In this document: one piece after another, positions 10,389 to 19,646 of the stretch
Layout: each line of letters starts with the position of its first letter
Position numbering within the stretch: position 1 is the stretch's first letter
From: Clostridiales bacterium
GTDB lineage: Bacteria > Bacillota > Clostridia > Lachnospirales > Lachnospiraceae
NCBI GenBank assembly: GCA_012735495.1
Contig: JAAYHD010000009.1
Location: forward strand, 1 to 64,000
Length of the DNA: 64,000 bases
Direction of reading: 5' to 3'
Translations under genes and position numbers: made by a program
The notes under the pieces: model-generated
Databases searched by the model: none
Told to the model about the DNA's origin: nothing
Seen by the model: only the letters and a program-made list of their open reading frames with translations

Positions 10389-13274
10389 CTATCTTCCTGT
10401 CGGGTACTTTTCAAATACCTGCAGGATCGTTTCATATATTGCCTTAGCTGCTTCATACTGGAACGCCGGGTCCGATATCTTGGCAAAATCGGATTTATTG
10501 GACATGAATGCAAGCTCTATCAGGACAGCCGGCACTGTATTATTATGTACAACGGTGTATTTTGCGGCCCTTGTGCCGCGGTTTTTGGTTTTCAGCCTGC
10601 TTGACAGGTTATTTGCGAATATGCTTGCCAAGGTTTCGCTGTTCAGACCTGCCTTGTTCTTTTTATTATTGCTGGTTGAATAGTAAACCTCCGTTCCGTA
10701 AACCGACGAATTCGTATTGGCATTCATATGAAGGCTTACGAACAGGTCAGCCCCAACCTTCTGCGCAAATGCGGCCCTTTCCGATAAAGGTATGTCAACA
10801 TCCGTCTGCCTTGTGTAATAAACCTTTAGCTTCGAAGGGTCCGAATTGAAGAATTCCTTGCCGATCTCGTACAGTATCTTAAAATTAATATCCTTTTCAT
10901 TTGTGCCAAAATATATGGCGCCCGGTGCGGTTCCGCCATGGCCGGGATCCAGCACCACAATATTCTTATAAATATCCCTCGGATTGCCGACATTTACATA
11001 TATGTAATATGCATCTGCAAATATCTCGTATCCCTGGATTGCGGATGTTGATACCAGTATCTCCGTCTCGTAATTTGAATTCAGGAAGACTGAAACGTCT
11101 GTAATCGCCGGCGAATTTACATATATGGAGCCGTTCGTCAGATAGGACCTGTAATCGCCCGGCAGCCTTATGGCAAACCTCTGTATCATGTACTGATCTT
11201 CATGCTTTATCTGGTCCACGGTCAAACCCATTGGATTGGGTATTAAGATTTCATACTCACTTGCATTGTAAAGGGGATAATCCGGATAAACAGGCGCCTG
11301 TGGAGTCTGCGGTGTCTGCGGTTCCTGAGGGGTCTGCGGTTCCTTGGAAACAGGCGGTACGAACGTCACGCCCTTTTTGGGAAGCAGGATGGTATAGCTG
11401 CTTCCTTCCTCCACGATATAGTAATCCGTATCCTCCGAAAGGCCCAGATAAATGAACGTACTGTCCACCGAGTGATAGAAATTGATAAAACTTAACGTCT
11501 TCCCGTCGATTACGGTATAATACTGGTCGTTAATGCTCTTCTTCGTCTTTGGAAGCTCAAGATATATTAATCCCGGTGACTTATTTATTTTCACATCCAG
11601 GGGGCTGTTCCCCGTTAACGTGATATAATCCATTTCATTGTTGGTCCCTACAACTATCCTGTTCAGGGAGTTGTAATAAATGGTTACATAAAGGACGGTT
11701 TTATCAGGTGAAAGCGACAAATCATATGTGAATTTGTCCGATAGTATATTGAACTCAAGCGTAGCCGTCAAGTCCGCGTCAGCATAGGTACGGATGGAAT
11801 CAATCATGCTTCCCGGGGAATTGCCCAGGTTGTATATATTGGAGAAAATGTTCATGTTCTCGGCCTTAACCGTTAACCGGTTTCCGTCCGCCTGCGTGGT
11901 CACCCTGCTGAACGGACTGTCCGCATATATGGCATATGTCTCATTATTAATCTTTACATTGCCGTAATCCTTGGTTACGGTGTATATGCTGCCGAATGTA
12001 ACCGCGCCTCCGTTATCTATACTGTGAACTCCTGTGCTTTCACCGATTAAGGTCTTATAGCCTTCCCACTGCTGCAATACCGTGCCCCTGTCCCAGGTTA
12101 CCGGCGAATCGCCCAACTCGGGGTCATTATCCTGGACCGGATTAGAACCGGGATCCGAACCCGTATTATTCTGACTGCCGGTACCGCTTCCGCTGTCTTG
12201 GACTGGATTGGCGTTGCCCGGCGGTTCTTCGACAATAACATCGTCTTTTCTAGATGTAATTATGGATGTCATGGTGTTTTTGTCCCATCGGTAATCAAAG
12301 CCAAGGCTTGATGCGGTAACGCTTCCGGGAATCATGACATACGACGAACCCACATCATGATTTGTAACAATCATCGGCGGGGTATCCAGAATAATGGCGT
12401 TGCCGTTCAGATAGGCAACAGGGCTTCCGATCTTCATAATAAGTGTTCTGCCGTTGCGAGACAATGTTATGGTCTTATCGGAAGCATTATAACTATAGGA
12501 AGCGTTTATCTTCGTATCTGCAAATACTCTCTTTGCACGAAGCATCGCCGTATTATTTGTAATAATGCTGGGCATGTTTCCAAGATCGACGCTCTTTCCG
12601 TCGATTGTTACCTTCCCTTGGGTTCCTGTATAATAAAATTTCTCACCGTCATTATACGAAAGAAGAAGCGGGAAACTCGTGCGTGTCACGGAAACCGTAC
12701 TTGTGCTTTTGTTCCAAACATACTCATATCCCAGGTTCTCAAACACGAACCTGGAAGGCACAAGAACCTTTGTGACATCAGCCTTTATATACTTTATCTT
12801 AACTGGAGCGACAGGAGCGGTTGTCTTCTTTCCGTTAACATAGGCTTCGGTGCTTCCAATCTTCACCGTAACCGTATTGCCGTACTTCGAAATGGACACC
12901 GTTCCCTTATCCTTGTCATACACGCATTCCGCCTTGATCTCGGACCTTTCAAAAATATCCGTATAAGGTACCAGGGCTATATTGTTTTCAATCAGTCCCG
13001 GCGTGCTGTCATTGCTTATCTTCTTTCCGTTATATGTAACCTTGACCTGTATGCCCGTATAGGTATACTCTTTCTTGGTCGTATAATTGTATATCCTGAT
13101 GCCTGATGAGGCATATGCGGTATTCTCATTAATAAAAACATGCAAGGCAACAAGCAGTGTTATCATCAGCATTCCCAGCAGCTTGACAACACGGGTTATA
13201 CCATAACAATCATCATGGGAACTAATATATGAACCGTGTTTACGTTCATACATCCTGATACATTTATTCTTCAT
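10389..13274 (-). CDS. N-acetylmuramoyl-L-alanine amidase with stalk and AMIN domains
   Basis: 961 aa, exported. It hydrolyses the amide bond between MurNAc and the stem peptide. Order: signal/anchor segment near residues 30-55; two copper-amine-oxidase-N-like stalk domains (about 60-205 and 205-350); a Gly/Ser/Asn/Pro linker; an AMIN-like beta domain (about 480-640); a Pro-Gln-Thr linker (PQTPQEPQTPQTPQ); a further beta region; and a C-terminal Amidase_3 domain (about 770-961). Zinc and catalytic residues are visible in DPGHGG, NEKDIN, SLHMNA and LIELAFMSN. Start codons are crowded (GTG, ATG, ATG at 13286, 13283, 13274); the last has the best spacing to GGGAG. It is first in an operon with the GH-like gene. 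Length and double stalk are above the usual size for the family. Confidence 0.92.
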   Translation of the reverse strand: MKNKCIRMYERKHGSYISSHDDCYGITRVVKLLGMLMITLLVALHVFINENTAYASSGIRIYNYTTKKEYTYTGIQVKVTYNGKKISNDSTPGLIENNIALVPYTDIFERSEIKAECVYDKDKGTVSISKYGNTVTVKIGSTEAYVNGKKTTAPVAPVKIKYIKADVTKVLVPSRFVFENLGYEYVWNKSTSTVSVTRTSFPLLLSYNDGEKFYYTGTQGKVTIDGKSVDLGNMPSIITNNTAMLRAKRVFADTKINASYSYNASDKTITLSRNGRTLIMKIGSPVAYLNGNAIILDTPPMIVTNHDVGSSYVMIPGSVTASSLGFDYRWDKNTMTSIITSRKDDVIVEEPPGNANPVQDSGSGTGSQNNTGSDPGSNPVQDNDPELGDSPVTWDRGTVLQQWEGYKTLIGESTGVHSIDNGGAVTFGSIYTVTKDYGNVKINNETYAIYADSPFSRVTTQADGNRLTVKAENMNIFSNIYNLGNSPGSMIDSIRTYADADLTATLEFNILSDKFTYDLSLSPDKTVLYVTIYYNSLNRIVVGTNNEMDYITLTGNSPLDVKINKSPGLIYLELPKTKKSINDQYYTVIDGKTLSFINFYHSVDSTFIYLGLSEDTDYYIVEEGSSYTILLPKKGVTFVPPVSKEPQTPQEPQTPQTPQAPVYPDYPLYNASEYEILIPNPMGLTVDQIKHEDQYMIQRFAIRLPGDYRSYLTNGSIYVNSPAITDVSVFLNSNYETEILVSTSAIQGYEIFADAYYIYVNVGNPRDIYKNIVVLDPGHGGTAPGAIYFGTNEKDINFKILYEIGKEFFNSDPSKLKVYYTRQTDVDIPLSERAAFAQKVGADLFVSLHMNANTNSSVYGTEVYYSTSNNKKNKAGLNSETLASIFANNLSSRLKTKNRGTRAAKYTVVHNNTVPAVLIELAFMSNKSDFAKISDPAFQYEAAKAIYETILQVFEKYPTGR

Positions 13275-13703
13275 TTTTGTCATCACTCCCTGTAAAAAAG
13301 CAAGTCAACGGTGTTACAGTTGTCGTTGGTACAGATATTACAATAGTGTTAAAAAGTGTTAAAACTGTGTCATTTATGCAATTTTTCAAATTTTATTATA
13401 AAAAAGCTTATAAAATGCGTATTATCAAGAAAAAAATGATGCCATATAATAACTAATTTGCCTTATATTACTAAATACTACTTATGTAGTATTTAATTTT
13501 TGTCACAGGTTATTGCATTCTACTGCAATCGACATATTATGATATGATTAAGTCTTTAATGAACGTAATTGTTAAATTTGGAAATTATTCCGTTCTATGA
13601 CATTAGAACAGATTAATCTATTTAAATTCTCATGATTATATGGTAAACTACTATATGAGCTTAAATATTTCACACACTCTTAAATGAAAGGCAGCATTAA
13701 TGT
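13275..13703. other. Divergent intergenic region with a dyad and a possible amidase promoter
   Basis: No gene is visible. On the minus strand TTAACA (13357-13362), a 16-nt spacer and TAATAT (13335-13340) could drive the amidase operon. A perfect 9-bp inverted repeat AAATACTAC/GTAGTATTT with a 4-nt loop lies at 13473-13494. The rest is AT-rich. Confidence 0.45.
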
Positions 13704-14426
13704 ATGAAACTTCAGAGACTGATGGGTTATGCAAGGCGGGCTATTGAAGATTATGACATGATCCAGGAAAACGATAAAATAGCCATTGGCGCGTCTGGCG
13801 GCAAGGACAGCCTGACACTGCTGTATGTCTTAAGCGGGTTAAGAAGGTATTATCCCAGGAAATTCGATCTGGAAGCGATAACAATAAACATGGGCTATAA
13901 GGAAGCCGATTATTCCGGTGTTGCCCGGTTATGCAAAGAGCTGGATGTTCCGTATACAGTTGTAGAAACAGATATTGCGGAAATCCTGTTTGACCTCAGA
14001 AAAGAAAGCAATCCCTGCTCCCTCTGCGCCAAGCTGAGAAAAGGCGCGTTCAACCGGAAAGCCAGGGAACTGGGCTGCAATAAGAAGGCTTATGCCCATC
14101 ATTTTGACGATGTAATTGAAACAATGCTCTTATCCTTGATATATGAGGGCAGGTTCTACTGCTTTTCTCCCGTTACATACTTAAACAAAGCGGATATTAC
14201 CCTTATCCGCCCGTTAATCTATATCCGTGAAATAGATATAATAGGCTTTAGTAAGGCTTATCAGCTTCCCGTTGTCGAAAACCCATGCCCCGTTGACGGC
14301 TACACTAAACGTGAATATGTCAAACAGCTGATAAAAAACCTGGAGAAAGAAAACCCCGGCCTTCGCGAAAGATTATTTACCGCAATTCGTGAGAGCTCCA
14401 TCCCCGGATGGAAGGTGAACAAGTAA
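13704..14426 (+). CDS. TtcA-like PP-loop ATPase (tRNA 2-thiolation family)
   Basis: 240 aa. The PP-loop ATP-pyrophosphatase motif ASGGKDSLTLLY lies near residue 32. The central CSLCAKLRKGAFNRKA matches the CxxC used by TtcA/TtuA-type enzymes to bind an iron-sulfur cluster, and a third conserved cysteine occurs in ENPCPVDGYTKREY. The family thiolates tRNA bases (2-thiocytidine 32 in TtcA itself) in the cytoplasm. The exact base modified here is not provable. RBS GAAAGG precedes it. A weak hairpin (AATCC/GGATT near 14448) separates it from the recombinase gene 84 bp downstream. Confidence 0.85.
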   Translation: MKLQRLMGYARRAIEDYDMIQENDKIAIGASGGKDSLTLLYVLSGLRRYYPRKFDLEAITINMGYKEADYSGVARLCKELDVPYTVVETDIAEILFDLRKESNPCSLCAKLRKGAFNRKARELGCNKKAYAHHFDDVIETMLLSLIYEGRFYCFSPVTYLNKADITLIRPLIYIREIDIIGFSKAYQLPVVENPCPVDGYTKREYVKQLIKNLEKENPGLRERLFTAIRESSIPGWKVNK

Positions 14427-14510
14427 TTTATATCATATAAATATAAAAATCCTTACGGATTATTTCTTTTATCCATACAAGCGAAGAATTATCAGGAAAG
14501 GAATATCGAA

Positions 14511-15560
14511 ATGGCTGAGTTAAAATACCACGACCAGGTGGATATCGAGAATTCAAAGAAGCTTCGGGTACTGCTTGAAAAGCTTCCCAGGTTTTGCAGG
14601 GACTTTTTCAGGGGAATCGAATCAACAACCTCATCCAGGACGAGGATTGCTTACGCCTATGACCTGGGTGTATTCTTTGAATTCTTAAAGAACTGCAATC
14701 CCCTGGTCAAGGATACTCCGATTGCAAACCTGAGTGTTGATATACTGGATCAGCTTACTCCCCTTGATATTGAGGAATACCTGGAATACTTGAATTATTA
14801 CAGGTCGGAGGACAAGGAATATGTGAACCGTGAGACGGGAAAGAAAAGAAAGCTTGTGTCCCTGCGAAGTTTTTATAATTACTTCTACAAGAAACAGATA
14901 ATCAAAACCAATCCCGCTTCCCTGGTCAGCATTCCTAAGCTGCACGAAAAGGAAATAATCCGTCTTGAGCCCGATGAAGTGGCCCTTCTGCTGGATGAGG
15001 TCGAAAAGCCCGAAAGCCTTACCAAGGTCCAGAAGAAATTCCATGAAAAGACCAAGGTTCGTGACCTGGCATTAATAACCCTTCTGCTTGGTACCGGCAT
15101 CCGTGTATCAGAATGCGTGGGCCTTGACATAAATGATGTGGACTTCAACAATAACGGCATAAAAATCCGGCGCAAGGGCGGTTACGAGGTTGTTGTTTAC
15201 TTCGGGGACGAGGTGAGGGAAGCCCTTCTTGCGTATCTTGAGGAAAGAAAGAAAATGATTCCCCAGGAAGGCCACACCAACGCTCTCTTCCTTTCCCTGC
15301 AAATGAAACGGATGAGCGTCCGTTCCGTTGAAAACCTTGTTAAGAAATACGCCCAGGGTGTTACCAAGCTTAAGAAAATAACTCCCCACAAGCTGAGAAG
15401 TACATACGGTACCGCCCTGTACAGGGAAACCGGTGATATATACCTTGTTGCCGATGTTCTTGGCCACAAGGATGTCAATACAACAAAGAAGCACTACGCC
15501 GCCATTGAAGACAGCCGCAGGCGCAGTGCCGCGAATATAGTGAAGCTGAGAAAGGATTAA
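14511..15560 (+). CDS. Tyrosine recombinase (XerC/D/S-like)
   Basis: 349 aa. The N-terminal SAM-like core-binding domain spans about residues 20-140 (SSRTRIAYAYDLGVFFEFL). The catalytic domain has Arg in TGIRVSECVGL, the box-II HKLRSTYGT, LGHKDVNTT and the nucleophile Tyr in KKHYAAI. Length and a lone chromosomal position next to housekeeping genes suggest a chromosome-dimer-resolution enzyme of the XerC/D/S kind rather than a prophage integrase; there are no mobile-element genes nearby. No dif-like site was recognised in the window. A strong terminator lies at 15771-15799. Confidence 0.88.
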   Translation: MAELKYHDQVDIENSKKLRVLLEKLPRFCRDFFRGIESTTSSRTRIAYAYDLGVFFEFLKNCNPLVKDTPIANLSVDILDQLTPLDIEEYLEYLNYYRSEDKEYVNRETGKKRKLVSLRSFYNYFYKKQIIKTNPASLVSIPKLHEKEIIRLEPDEVALLLDEVEKPESLTKVQKKFHEKTKVRDLALITLLLGTGIRVSECVGLDINDVDFNNNGIKIRRKGGYEVVVYFGDEVREALLAYLEERKKMIPQEGHTNALFLSLQMKRMSVRSVENLVKKYAQGVTKLKKITPHKLRSTYGTALYRETGDIYLVADVLGHKDVNTTKKHYAAIEDSRRRSAANIVKLRKD

Positions 15561-15770
15561 AATATATCACCTCCCGAAGTTCCCTATTGTCCATTCAAGG
15601 TTACCGGTAATAGTATTTTCAAGTATTAAGTATAGTTTCGGTATGTCACCGTTATAAATATTTTTATAAGTATCAAAAAGTCGGTTGTATTATTTTTTCA
15701 GTCATAAACAACTCTGCTTCGCAATAAAAAGTATTTAATCCTTTAAAACATATGTGAATCGTATATAAAA

Positions 15771-15810
15771 GGAGGTGTCTGAAAAAATCAGACACCTCCA
15801 GTTTTGTTAC
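15771..15810. terminator. Strong bidirectional terminator
   Basis: GGAGGTGTCTGA (15771-15782), five A, then TCAGACACCTCC (15788-15799), followed by AGTTTTGTTAC; on the other strand the tail is TTTTATATAC. It serves the recombinase gene and the convergent MerR gene. The rest of 15561-15903 is AT-rich with no gene seen. Confidence 0.9.
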
Positions 15811-15903
15811 ACAATTATATGCATGAAGTACTCATCAACACATGGGATAATATATTACATTATTTGATTGTTATATTATGTTTGCCTTAATATACATTAG
15901 CAA

Positions 15904-16881
15904 TCAAGCATTCTGCCTTTCCCGAACAGGTATAAGCAAATCAAGATGCGTCACCTGTGCCTTGTCCTCATCGCATAGGAAATACGCATACGTATTTAAA
16001 TGCTCTTCCAAAGCGCCGTTCATTCCCATGGGATCCCGCGGCTCATACTCGTATTCCTTGCAGTTCATGATCCATTTACCGAAGCTTTCCCATTCATGGA
16101 AGTTGCCCATTTTTATATGATGGGCGGCGTACAAGCCGCCTGCAAAATACTTCTTTTGCAGAGGAGCAGGCACTTCCAGGTCATCGGGTATTGTCACCCA
16201 GAATTCATAACCGTAGGTTTCGTTGCCGGTGGGTGTCGGATTATTAAAACCATAAATCCTTAAGTCAGGTTTGATTTTATGAAGCTGTATCCCCCTGACA
16301 AAATCATTGAGCGGTTTGAATGCATTTGCTTCTGGGTTTTCACCGAAGTAATGGCTTGCAGCCACTGTGCTGGGCGGAAGGTACAATATCCGCACATCTT
16401 TGAATGCTGACAGGATATCATTGGCTTTATTCAGGTCGTCCATTGAATATTCCTCCTTTAAATTGATTTTTGAAAGGCTGAGGGTCTGAATAACACTCAT
16501 GATATCAGCGTCATGAAATATATCCAGCTTGATATGCGTGTCAGCCATTGTATTGATTCGGGTAATCAAGCTGCTTAAAATATCGCGTATTACCGTAAGC
16601 GCATTTATCTCTTCATCAAGCTCATTTATACACTCCTGGAACACTTCACGGATAGCCTGCTCATTTTCGCTGAATATTTTTGCTATCTTTTTCAGCGGAA
16701 CACGAAGCTTTCGGAGTGTGATGATCTGCTGCAGACGTCTTACAGCAGCTTCATCGTAAACCCGATAAGCATAGCCTTCGATGCGCTTACACGGCAACAA
16801 GCCTATTTCATCATAATACCTGAGTGCTCTTGTCGTAACATTGAATGTCTTGGTAACCTCGCTGATAGTCATTAGTTCCAT
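15904..16881 (-). CDS. MerR-family regulator with GyrI-like effector domain
   Basis: 325 aa. The N-terminal winged helix reads LMTISEVTKTFNVTTRALRY and YDEIGLLPCKRIEGYAYRVY, typical for MerR. A dimerisation coiled coil follows (about residues 75-130). The C-terminal ~150 residues resemble the GyrI-like/SOUL-type effector-binding domain (GFNNPTPTGNETYGYEFWV, then FAGGLYAAHHIKMG), as in BmrR-like multidrug sensors. The start at 16881 has AAAGGAGG at good spacing, so the upstream in-frame ATG is rejected. Its promoter has a 19-bp spacer, typical of MerR control, so autoregulation is likely. No target transporter gene is adjacent. Confidence 0.88.
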   Translation of the reverse strand: MELMTISEVTKTFNVTTRALRYYDEIGLLPCKRIEGYAYRVYDEAAVRRLQQIITLRKLRVPLKKIAKIFSENEQAIREVFQECINELDEEINALTVIRDILSSLITRINTMADTHIKLDIFHDADIMSVIQTLSLSKINLKEEYSMDDLNKANDILSAFKDVRILYLPPSTVAASHYFGENPEANAFKPLNDFVRGIQLHKIKPDLRIYGFNNPTPTGNETYGYEFWVTIPDDLEVPAPLQKKYFAGGLYAAHHIKMGNFHEWESFGKWIMNCKEYEYEPRDPMGMNGALEEHLNTYAYFLCDEDKAQVTHLDLLIPVRERQNA

Positions 16882-16904
16882 CAGTCCGCCTCCTTTCATC
16901 GCTA

Positions 16905-16935
16905 ATTCTAATGGACGACGCGACGTAAGAGTCAA
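16905..16935 (-). promoter_or_regulatory. MerR-type promoter with 19-bp spacer
   Basis: On the minus strand TTGACT (16930-16935), exactly 19 nt, then TAGAAT (16905-16910). The start codon is about 24 nt further. A spacer longer than 17 bp that needs DNA distortion is the hallmark of MerR-regulated promoters. Confidence 0.65.
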
Positions 16936-16990
16936 TATATAAATGCAAAAAATTTTATCATATTGATAATATCATACATTTTATCAGATT

Positions 16991-17029
16991 TCACCCTTCG
17001 CCTTCCTGAAAAAGCCCGACCTTGTACAT
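16991..17029 (-). other. Twelve-codon ORF with a strong ribosome binding site
   Basis: CAGGAGGTAAATCA precedes an ATG at 17029 that opens MYKVGLFQEGEG and stops at 16991. It lies between the metG terminator and the MerR promoter. It may be a leader peptide, or the surviving start of a lost gene. Confidence 0.25.
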
Positions 17030-17057
17030 TGATTTACCTCCTGCTTTTCCGCACAAT

Positions 17058-17083
17058 AAAAGCTTGCCCATCGGCAAGCTTTT
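17058..17083 (-). terminator. Terminator of metG
   Basis: AAAAGCTTGCC (17058-17068) and GGCAAGCTTTT (17073-17083) with a 4-nt loop, a few bases after the metG stop. The minus-strand tail reads TTTTATTGTG. Confidence 0.85.
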
Positions 17084-17086
17084 ATA

Positions 17087-19105
17087 TTATTCCCCTAACT
17101 GGCTCTCATGCTTCCTGAAGAAGTCCACCCTGGGCTCAAGGAATTTCAGCTTGTGATCCTTCAGGTTCGGAATAAAGTAGTCCAGAGGCTCAAAGATTGT
17201 GCTCCAATCCCAGATCCTCTCGTCAACACCCAGGTACTCTCTCACCATTTCGGCTCCGCTGGGTGCAAGCGGATGCACCAGTACAGCGGCGGTGCGGACC
17301 GCATGGAACGAGTCAATCAGTACCTGCCTGCGAAGGGCGTCGTCATCATTGGTGTCAGCTATCCTTATATTGTTCACATAGTACTTGTTGCTGCCGCGGA
17401 TGTAGCTGTCCAGCAGGTCTGATATCCTGTGGAACTCATGATTATACATGTATCTCTCGTACTGCAGAACAACCTTCCTTGCTTCTTCAAGAACCTCTTC
17501 GCTGACCTTTCCTTCGGGTATATGTGAATCATAGTATTTCTGGGCCGTATAGAAGCATGAACGGATCAGCCTGTTATACACGTTGGTCAGAAGATTTCCT
17601 TCCTTAAGAACAGGATCCATGCCTTCTACGTTTTCCTTCTGGTAAACAGCCGGCTGGAAGCTCACGCTCTTATTATCAAGGCCAAAGCTGATGAAATGCA
17701 TCCTTAACTGTTCGTTTGTGTAGTACTGCAAAAGCTCTGCCGCCATAGGAGGCTTGATATCGGAGCTGCTGCTCGCCTTTTTATCCATGAACAGCACATG
17801 GTTGTTTGCGATAAGATGCGGAAGAATCAGCTCTCCGTCCCTAGGCAGGATCTTGGGACCGCTCTCCTGCAAGGCCATGAACATAGCCATCTCGGCTATC
17901 CCATAGAAGTAAATGTTGTCCTCACCGATAAACTGATAGACGTTCGCATCCGCGCTGCACCACCAGTCGCGCCAGTCCTTCGAGGAGACATTATCGGCAC
18001 TCTCAAGGTATGTCTTTGTAAATGATATCGGAGCCCACAAGGATTCGGGCCATACCCAGAAGGTGAGGTTATCCAGCCCTTCCTTTACCGGAGTCTTTAC
18101 TCCCCATTCAATATTTCCCGTCAGCCGGAACGGAACCAGGGTCTTTCCTGTACGGAAGTTAATCCCGTTTCTCGCAATCATTTCCGTAGCTGTTTCCCTG
18201 TCCCTCAAATTCTTGAATACCAAGGTAACCGAAGGCTTCTTTTCCTCATCAATAAACTCATGCTCAGGCAGGTCGTTTATAATCTCCATGAGCTTGGGAA
18301 GCTGGTTCCTCTTGATATATATCATCGGATCCCTCAGGAATTCTTCCATCGTATTAAGCAGGTACTTTCTTGTGTTCGTGTTCTTTCTAAGGTAATCCAG
18401 CCTGTCCTTAAGAAGCTTCTGGAATTCCTCCAGCTTGAAATACCAGTTTGTTACCTTTACAATCTCAGGAGTTTTGCCGGATAACGTACTCTTAGGATTA
18501 ATAAGCTCCGAAGGCATATACTGGTGGCCAAGGGAACACTCATCCGCATAGCCCCTTTCCGACTTGCATCCCTCAATCGGGCATTCACCCACAACCTGCC
18601 TTCCGTTTAACAGCACCTTGTATTCCGGATCATAAAACTGCGGTGTCGACAACTTCTGCAGGAATCCTTTTTCATAAAGCGCATTGAAGATTTCCTCGGA
18701 CACCTCGTTATGGATTTCGCCGCTTCTTCCCAGGGCCGACGCGGCAAACAGGTTAATGCCTATCTCATAATCGTCCAGCGTCTTTTTCTGTTTCAAATGA
18801 TTCTCATATACATAATCCGTAATGGAACCCTTATACCCGTTTTCCTCGCAGGCTTTTCTGTAGCTCTCCAGTATAACCGAGCCATAGCAGTCCGTGCCTG
18901 AGACAAATATGACATTTTCCTTGCCGATCCTGTCCCTTAAGAACCTGCTGAATACGTCGGCATGGATGAACACACCGCCGATATGCCCGAAGTGCAGCTC
19001 CTTGTTGCCATAAGGCATGCCTGCCGTTACAACCGCTCTTTTTGGAAATACCGGCCTTTTGGCTTCCGCTTTTCTTCTGCTTTCATTCATTTCGTTCATG
19101 TTCAT
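17087..19105 (-). CDS. metG: Methionyl-tRNA synthetase
   Basis: Charges tRNA-Met. 672 aa, class I. The HIGH-type box reads NKELHFGHIGG near residue 38. A zinc-knuckle-like region CPIEGCKSERGYADEC lies near residue 175. The WVWPESLWAPISF and YQFIGEDNIYFYG segments are characteristic. Where KMSKS is expected the sequence is DKKASSSSDIK, so the motif is degenerate. The C terminus ends in an anticodon-binding helical domain without the EMAP/tRNA-binding extension seen in some MetRS. It is controlled by the T-box leader at about 19211-19490 and ends at the hairpin 17058-17083. The start at 19105 is tentative: nearby in-frame ATGs (MNMNEMNESRRK) give alternatives. Confidence 0.93.
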   Translation of the reverse strand: MNMNEMNESRRKAEAKRPVFPKRAVVTAGMPYGNKELHFGHIGGVFIHADVFSRFLRDRIGKENVIFVSGTDCYGSVILESYRKACEENGYKGSITDYVYENHLKQKKTLDDYEIGINLFAASALGRSGEIHNEVSEEIFNALYEKGFLQKLSTPQFYDPEYKVLLNGRQVVGECPIEGCKSERGYADECSLGHQYMPSELINPKSTLSGKTPEIVKVTNWYFKLEEFQKLLKDRLDYLRKNTNTRKYLLNTMEEFLRDPMIYIKRNQLPKLMEIINDLPEHEFIDEEKKPSVTLVFKNLRDRETATEMIARNGINFRTGKTLVPFRLTGNIEWGVKTPVKEGLDNLTFWVWPESLWAPISFTKTYLESADNVSSKDWRDWWCSADANVYQFIGEDNIYFYGIAEMAMFMALQESGPKILPRDGELILPHLIANNHVLFMDKKASSSSDIKPPMAAELLQYYTNEQLRMHFISFGLDNKSVSFQPAVYQKENVEGMDPVLKEGNLLTNVYNRLIRSCFYTAQKYYDSHIPEGKVSEEVLEEARKVVLQYERYMYNHEFHRISDLLDSYIRGSNKYYVNNIRIADTNDDDALRRQVLIDSFHAVRTAAVLVHPLAPSGAEMVREYLGVDERIWDWSTIFEPLDYFIPNLKDHKLKFLEPRVDFFRKHESQLGE

Positions 19106-19210
19106 TACCCCCTGGTGTTATGATAACACCCATACACTCCTTTCGTAATCTCGTTTTATTTTATTGGCATGGTACAGTAAAGCTTGTAATTATCAATCCG
19201 TCATATCCGG

Positions 19211-19490
19211 ATAATAAAAAAACCTACGATATTCCGGAAAACCGGAATAACCGTAGGGACGAATTTCTTCGTGGTGCCACCCTATTTTTTTGATATGTCG
19301 CCATATCAAACTTGCCAGGTACATGCATACCTTCGTCCTGTAACGTGGATCAACGTCATAGCATCACCGGATAATAATCCGGATCCGTATGCGGCTCCGA
19401 GGCTTGCTTCATCATAACTTCCCCGTTCCTTCTCAGCTTAAGCGGAACTCTCTGTAGGTTGCCATTATGATTACTCTTCTCTTCACAGCC
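19211..19490 (-). promoter_or_regulatory. Methionine T-box riboswitch (metG leader)
   Basis: On the minus strand the Stem I region starts near 19485 (AGAGAAGAGTAAT). The 3' side of Stem I reads GGGGAAGTTATGATGAAGC; the ATG (Met) codons occupy the specifier position. The 14-nt T-box AGGGTGGCACCACG lies at 19270-19283. The competing terminator is a 15-16-bp stem, CCTACGGTTATTCCGG with CCGGAATATCGTAGG (19223-19257), followed by seven T. Uncharged tRNA-Met should favour readthrough into metG. The rest of 19106-19797 holds the hairpin 19647-19687 and the end of the LacI remnant. Confidence 0.92.
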
Positions 19491-19646
19491 TTTTGCATAT
19501 TAATTTGCTGTAATTATTATCGGCAGGTTTGTTATACAACTTAATCCGCCGAATAATAAATAATAGAGTTCGGCATATTAACAAGCCGGTTCATCATATG
19601 TGGTATAATATGATATTCTTCCTAAAAAGTCAAGTAATTATTAAGA

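Noticed and set aside
14511-15560. Tyrosine recombinase as a mark of an integrated element.
   Set aside because: No att-like direct repeats, phage or conjugation genes nearby, and the neighbours are housekeeping genes. A Xer-type role is simpler.
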